From assembly GCA_904419095.1 (NCBI GenBank), contig CAJFQT010000072.1:1-7407 (forward strand): DNA of 7,407 bases, in the 5' to 3' direction. The position numbers and the translations under genes were made by a program. The notes beneath the pieces were generated by a model. The model was not told the DNA's origin. It saw only the letters and a program-made list of their open reading frames with translations, and did no database searches. Positions 4,891-7,407 of this stretch are shown piece by piece (the first letter of the stretch is position 1; the number at the start of each line of letters is the position of its first letter). Origin of the DNA: an uncultured Clostridia bacterium (GTDB lineage Bacteria; Bacillota; Clostridia; TANB77; CAG-508).

Positions 4891-6681
4891 TTACATTCTT
4901 TCAGGTGCTTCAAAGCCTAATAGGTCAATACCATTTTCAAATATTTTTTTCATTAAATTTAGTAAAGTAATATTTGAATTTAATCTGTTAGAGTCTTCTT
5001 GTAATATTTTTATTTTTTGATAGAAACTATTAAATATATTTGCTAATTCATATAAATATGTGCAGATTTTTGATGGTGCATTTTCAATATAACTTTCTTC
5101 TAATATTTGATTATATTTTGATATCTTTAATAAAAGTTGTTTTTCTATATCTTCTTCTGGATTTAATATTTTATTTTCTTTTAAAGTATTGTTTTCGTAA
5201 AATTTATTTAATATTGATTTTATTCTAACCAATGTATATAGAATATATGGTCCTGTTTTTCCTTCTAAAGATGTAAATTTGTCAATGTCAAATATATAAT
5301 CCTTTGAAATTTGATTTGATAGGTCTGCGTATTTTAAAGCTGCAAGTCCTACTATCTTTGATATTTCTGCTTTTTCATTTTCATTCATTTCTTTTGAGTC
5401 GTCCATTTTTTCATAAACCTTTTTATTAACTTCGTCTATTAAATTTTCAAGTCTCATAACTCCACCATTTCTAGTTTTAAAAGGTTTACCATCTTTTCCA
5501 TTCATTGTTCCAAATCCAAGAAAAATTAATTTTGCATCTCTATCAATAAGTTCTGCTTTTCTAGCACATCTGAAAACTTGTATAAAATGCAATTCTTGTC
5601 TTTTATCAACAACATATATTATTTCATCAGGATCAAAGTCAATTTGTCTTTGCATTATAGTGGCTAAATCTGTTGTTTGATAACAAGATACCCCACCTGT
5701 TTTTAGTACCATACAAGGATTTATTTCAGTTGTATCATTTTCTTCTTGAACATCTACAACCATTGCACCATCACTTTCATAAATTATTCCTAGTTTTTGC
5801 ATTTTTTCTACCATTGGTTTTACGTAGTCTTGTGAGTCACTTTCTCCTAGCCATAAATCAAAATCTACATTTAATTTTTTATAGTTTTCTTTTAAGTCTT
5901 TAACTGATATTTCAACTATTTTTTTCCATAAATCATAATATCCTTTTTTCTTTTCTTGCAAATATGCTGTATTCTTTCTTGCATTTTCTTTAAATTCATT
6001 TGCTTTTGCTTTTTCTTCTTCTGTAGCATCTTCACTTACTTTTGTTTTGCTACTAGCACATGGATATATTTCTTCTAAATCTGTTACTGTGAATAACGCT
6101 TCTTTAGGATATTCTCCTTCGAAATTTTCATTAAAGTAATCCCATTCTGGATGTCTATATTTTAATTCTTCAATTACTAGTCCCATTTGAAGTCCCCAGT
6201 CACCTAAGTGTACATCTCCAATTACCTTGTTTTCAAAAAATTTATGAATTCTTTTTACACTTTCTCCAATGATTGCAGGTCTTAAATGTCCTACATGAAG
6301 TGGTTTTGCAACATTTGGTCCTCCGTAATCAACTACAACTGTTTTATTTTTTTCCATTTCACAACCGAATTTTTCTTCTTTTTGGATGCTATTGCAATAG
6401 TCTGTTAGAAATTCTTTGGATACATTAATATTTATAAAACCTGGTTTTATTACTTCTATTTTTTCAAATTCTTTACAGTCTTTACATTTTTCTACTATTT
6501 CTTCTGCAATTATAAATGGTGCTTTTTTATATTTTTTTGCTGCTGATAATGCTCCATCACATTGAAATTCGCATAAATCTGGTCTATTTGAATTTATAAC
6601 TTTTCCATATTCTTTTTCATATCCGCATTCATCAAATGCTTTTTCTATTTTTTCTTGTAGTAATGAAATAAAATTTTTCAA
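4891..6681 (-). CDS. argS: Arginyl-tRNA synthetase (class I)
   Basis: Charges tRNA-Arg with arginine using ATP; like GlnRS and GluRS it needs the tRNA for amino-acid activation. The 596-residue product has the complete layout: N-terminal ArgRS additional domain (about 1-90, ending IKPGFINI), the class I catalytic core with the HIGH motif in NVAKPLHVGHLRPAIIGES (123-141, HVGH at 129-132), HLGDWGLQMG (158-167), the KMSKS-equivalent region GTMNGKDGKPFKTRNGG (391-407), GKTGPYILYTLVRIKSIL (474-491) and a C-terminal DALR anticodon-binding domain ending in APERM. Length is at the upper end of the usual 550-600. The start is TTG (6679-6681), preceded at normal spacing by AGGGGGA. No ATG or GTG lies nearby in frame, and a stop lies about eight codons upstream, so TTG is the only credible start. 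It has its own promoter and terminator. Confidence 0.97.
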   Translation of the reverse strand: MKNFISLLQEKIEKAFDECGYEKEYGKVINSNRPDLCEFQCDGALSAAKKYKKAPFIIAEEIVEKCKDCKEFEKIEVIKPGFININVSKEFLTDYCNSIQKEEKFGCEMEKNKTVVVDYGGPNVAKPLHVGHLRPAIIGESVKRIHKFFENKVIGDVHLGDWGLQMGLVIEELKYRHPEWDYFNENFEGEYPKEALFTVTDLEEIYPCASSKTKVSEDATEEEKAKANEFKENARKNTAYLQEKKKGYYDLWKKIVEISVKDLKENYKKLNVDFDLWLGESDSQDYVKPMVEKMQKLGIIYESDGAMVVDVQEENDTTEINPCMVLKTGGVSCYQTTDLATIMQRQIDFDPDEIIYVVDKRQELHFIQVFRCARKAELIDRDAKLIFLGFGTMNGKDGKPFKTRNGGVMRLENLIDEVNKKVYEKMDDSKEMNENEKAEISKIVGLAALKYADLSNQISKDYIFDIDKFTSLEGKTGPYILYTLVRIKSILNKFYENNTLKENKILNPEEDIEKQLLLKISKYNQILEESYIENAPSKICTYLYELANIFNSFYQKIKILQEDSNRLNSNITLLNLMKKIFENGIDLLGFEAPERM

Positions 6682-6829
6682 TTTAATCCCCCTAACTTAC
6701 TTACTATTTTTATTATTTTTTCAAATATGTGTTATTATATCATTATTTTAGCTTTATTTCAATATGTTTCTGTTCGACTATTTCATCTTGTTTTATTAAA
6801 TGTTCATGTGCTGATATAAACTTTCAATT
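6682..6829 (-). other. HNH-argS spacer with an in-frame coding-like remnant
   Basis: On the minus strand this spacer holds the argS promoter and leader. Its upstream part stays open for 26 codons in the HNH gene's frame, between a TGA at 6824-6826 and a TAA near 6746, and reads like protein: KFISAHEHLIKQDEIVEQKH, then IEIKLK. There is no start codon or ribosome binding site. It may be the tail of a decayed gene whose body was replaced, or chance. I see no intrinsic terminator for the HNH gene here. Confidence 0.3.
6734..6762 (-). promoter_or_regulatory. Extended -10 sigma-A promoter of argS
   Basis: Minus-strand -35 TTGAAA (6757-6762, five of six), a 17-base spacer and a perfect -10 TATAAT (6734-6739) preceded by TGA, the extended -10 motif. 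The predicted start near 6727 leaves a leader of about 46 bases, too short for a T-box riboswitch, so tRNA-sensing attenuation of argS is not supported here. Confidence 0.85.
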
Positions 6830-7216
6830 TTATGTTTTTGATATCATAATTTTATATCCAATTTCACTATGTATTTCTTTATGGCAATTGGAACAAACCA
6901 AAATACATTTTAATGCTTCTTGTTTGTATTCTTTCCAAGATATTGTATTTCCAGAGCCTAATTTAAAGTCCTTTTGGTTTGGATTTTTATGATGAAATTC
7001 CAATGCATCTATACATTTATTATATCCACATATACAGCATTTTCCTCCTAATAGTTTTATTGCTTGTAATTTCATATTTCTTCTTAAAATGGTTTTCTGA
7101 TGTTTTCTTGTGCTATTATTACTTCTTGTTGATTCTCCACTACAATTGTAACAGTAAATCCTGGTAGCAGATTTTGTTTCAAATCTATCATTACATATTT
7201 CGCATATTTTTATCAT
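6830..7216 (-). CDS. HNH endonuclease-like protein with N-terminal zinc-ribbon-like Cys cluster
   Basis: A 128-residue protein. The C-terminal part is an HNH nuclease domain: CCICG (60-64), LEFHHKNPNQKDF (72-84, with the His pair at 75-76), and CILVCSNCHKEIH (104-116), giving the CxxC...HH...CxxCH...H arrangement of phage and mobile-element HNH enzymes, with a structural zinc bound by the two CxxC pairs. The N-terminal part adds a second CxxC pair set (C5-C8 and C22-C25), probably another small zinc-binding unit for DNA contact, joined by a basic linker (31-50). The ATG has only a modest AGGA site about 11 bases upstream, and an in-frame TAA directly precedes it. It lies between the tRNA-Asn fragment with its terminator and argS. 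Such genes may be free-standing homing, phage-packaging or defence nucleases; I cannot tell which. Confidence 0.85.
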   Translation of the reverse strand: MIKICEICNDRFETKSATRIYCYNCSGESTRSNNSTRKHQKTILRRNMKLQAIKLLGGKCCICGYNKCIDALEFHHKNPNQKDFKLGSGNTISWKEYKQEALKCILVCSNCHKEIHSEIGYKIMISKT

Positions 7217-7238
7217 TTATTTTCACGTCCTTTTTTGC

Positions 7239-7267
7239 ATTATATATGATTTTTTATATAAAAAAAA
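7239..7267 (-). promoter_or_regulatory. Weak candidate promoter of the HNH gene
   Basis: A perfect -10 TATAAT (7239-7244) lies just upstream of the HNH gene, but the base run at the -35 distance is TTTTTT, far from consensus. The predicted start near 7232 leaves only about 16 bases before the ATG. Weak or conditional expression is plausible; read-through from the right is the alternative. Confidence 0.3.
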
Positions 7268-7277
7268 GCGAACACGT

Positions 7278-7309
7278 AAAAAAATAACAGATAATTTCTT
7301 ATCTGCTAT
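7278..7309 (-). terminator. Intrinsic terminator following the tRNA-Asn 3' half
   Basis: In the minus-strand RNA, AUAGCAGAUAA (7309-7299) pairs with UUAUCUGUUAU (7294-7284) through eleven pairs (one G-U) around a GAAA tetraloop, followed at once by a run of seven U (7284-7278). It begins only three bases after the CCA end of the tRNA sequence, where a tRNA gene's own terminator belongs. Confidence 0.88.
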
Positions 7310-7312
7310 TTA

Positions 7313-7353
7313 TGGCTCCTCTTGTTGGACTCGAACCAACGACCTATCGGTTA
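7313..7353 (-). pseudogene. 3' half of tRNA-Asn(GUU), likely attachment-site copy
   Basis: Minus strand. All 3'-half parts are intact: anticodon-loop bases TAA (7353-7351), anticodon-stem 3' strand CCGAT (7350-7346), variable loop AGGTC (7345-7341), T stem GTTGG/CCAAC (7340-7336 and 7328-7324) around TTCGAGT, acceptor 3' strand AAGAGGA (7323-7317), discriminator G (7316) and CCA (7315-7313). It closely resembles Bacillus tRNA-Asn (AACCGATCGGTCG... ...GGAGCCA). The 5' half is missing: no TCCTCTT acceptor strand, no D arm and no ATCGG partner occur in the remaining 54 bases of the window. Resemblance ends exactly inside the anticodon loop, a usual crossover site of tyrosine integrases. The best reading is a duplicated attachment core left by integration. 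Confidence 0.7.
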
Positions 7354-7407
7354 CTGCACTACACTAATTTTCACTAGCATTATATATTTCTATATAATTT
7401 GTAGTCT
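7354..7407. other. Probable terminal sequence of an integrated element, cut by the window
   Basis: Non-tRNA sequence occupies the place of the tRNA 5' half. It contains three CACTA copies (7357-7361, 7362-7366, 7372-7376; starts 5 and 10 bases apart) and a perfect 8-bp A/T palindrome, ATTATATA/TATATAAT (7379-7386 and 7391-7398), around TTTC. Short repeats and palindromes beside an attachment core are common as integrase or excisionase binding sites. With only 54 bases visible, the nature of the element is open. Confidence 0.4.

Noticed and set aside
6682..6829. A T-box riboswitch upstream of argS.
   Set aside because: No T-box-type antiterminator or terminator pair is visible, and the strong promoter at 6734-6762 leaves only about 46 bases of leader.
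1..7167. Many open frames on the plus strand, for example at 398-865, 1710-2024, 2405-2698 and 4368-4652.
   Set aside because: They lie opposite well-identified minus-strand genes, have strongly hydrophobic Phe/Leu/Ser-rich composition typical of antisense frames in AT-rich DNA, and match no family I recognise.
7313..7407. The tRNA-Asn half could be the 3' exon of a tRNA interrupted by a group I intron, with the nearby HNH gene as its homing enzyme.
   Set aside because: The break in the anticodon loop and a G just before it would fit, but the visible 54 bases show no paired P7-type R/S elements, and the HNH gene lies outside, downstream of the tRNA terminator. Integration explains the pattern with fewer assumptions; sequence beyond the window would settle it.
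1..7407. CRISPR arrays, insertion sequences and long direct repeats.
   Set aside because: No regularly spaced repeats, transposase genes or long terminal repeats were seen; the only mobile-element signs are at the right edge.

Overview
The window is AT-rich DNA from a low-GC Gram-positive bacterium (Bacillota, most likely a clostridial lineage). Three things point there: strong AGGAGG-type ribosome binding sites, sigma-A promoters of the TTGACA-17-TATAAT type, and the gene order ylxM-ffh-rpsP-khpA-rimM-trmD-rplS, a classic Bacillota arrangement. I cannot name a species. Every gene I can support is on the minus strand, so transcription runs from right to left.

Left half (1-4115): a seven-gene translation and protein-targeting operon. 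A near-consensus promoter (-35 at 4110-4115, -10 at 4087-4092) drives ylxM, then ffh (signal recognition particle GTPase), rpsP (S16), khpA (KH-domain RNA-binding protein), rimM (30S maturation factor), trmD (tRNA m1G37 methyltransferase) and rplS (L19, cut by the left edge). Most gaps are 8-17 bases. Two are longer and carry hairpins: ffh-rpsP (111 bases) and trmD-rplS (120 bases). These may be leaders or processing sites that set separate levels for the ribosomal proteins.

Middle (4145-4890): a small single-gene unit for an acidic XRE-type helix-turn-helix protein. It has its own strong promoter, a 17-base inverted repeat just after the -10 that could be its operator, and a terminator. To its right, a perfect 16-bp hairpin with T-runs on both sides can end transcription in both directions and probably ends argS transcription.

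Right half (4891-7407): argS (arginyl-tRNA synthetase) starts with TTG and has an extended -10 promoter with a short leader that leaves no room for a T-box. Upstream lies a small HNH nuclease-like gene with two zinc-binding Cys clusters. At the right edge is the 3' half of a tRNA-Asn, from the anticodon loop to CCA and followed by a terminator, but its 5' half is absent. That is the typical trace of site-specific integration into a tRNA gene. It suggests that the last ~55 bases belong to the end of an integrated element that continues beyond the window. The HNH gene would then lie on the chromosomal side of the junction. This junction is the most promising lead here; the rest is mainly conserved housekeeping DNA.
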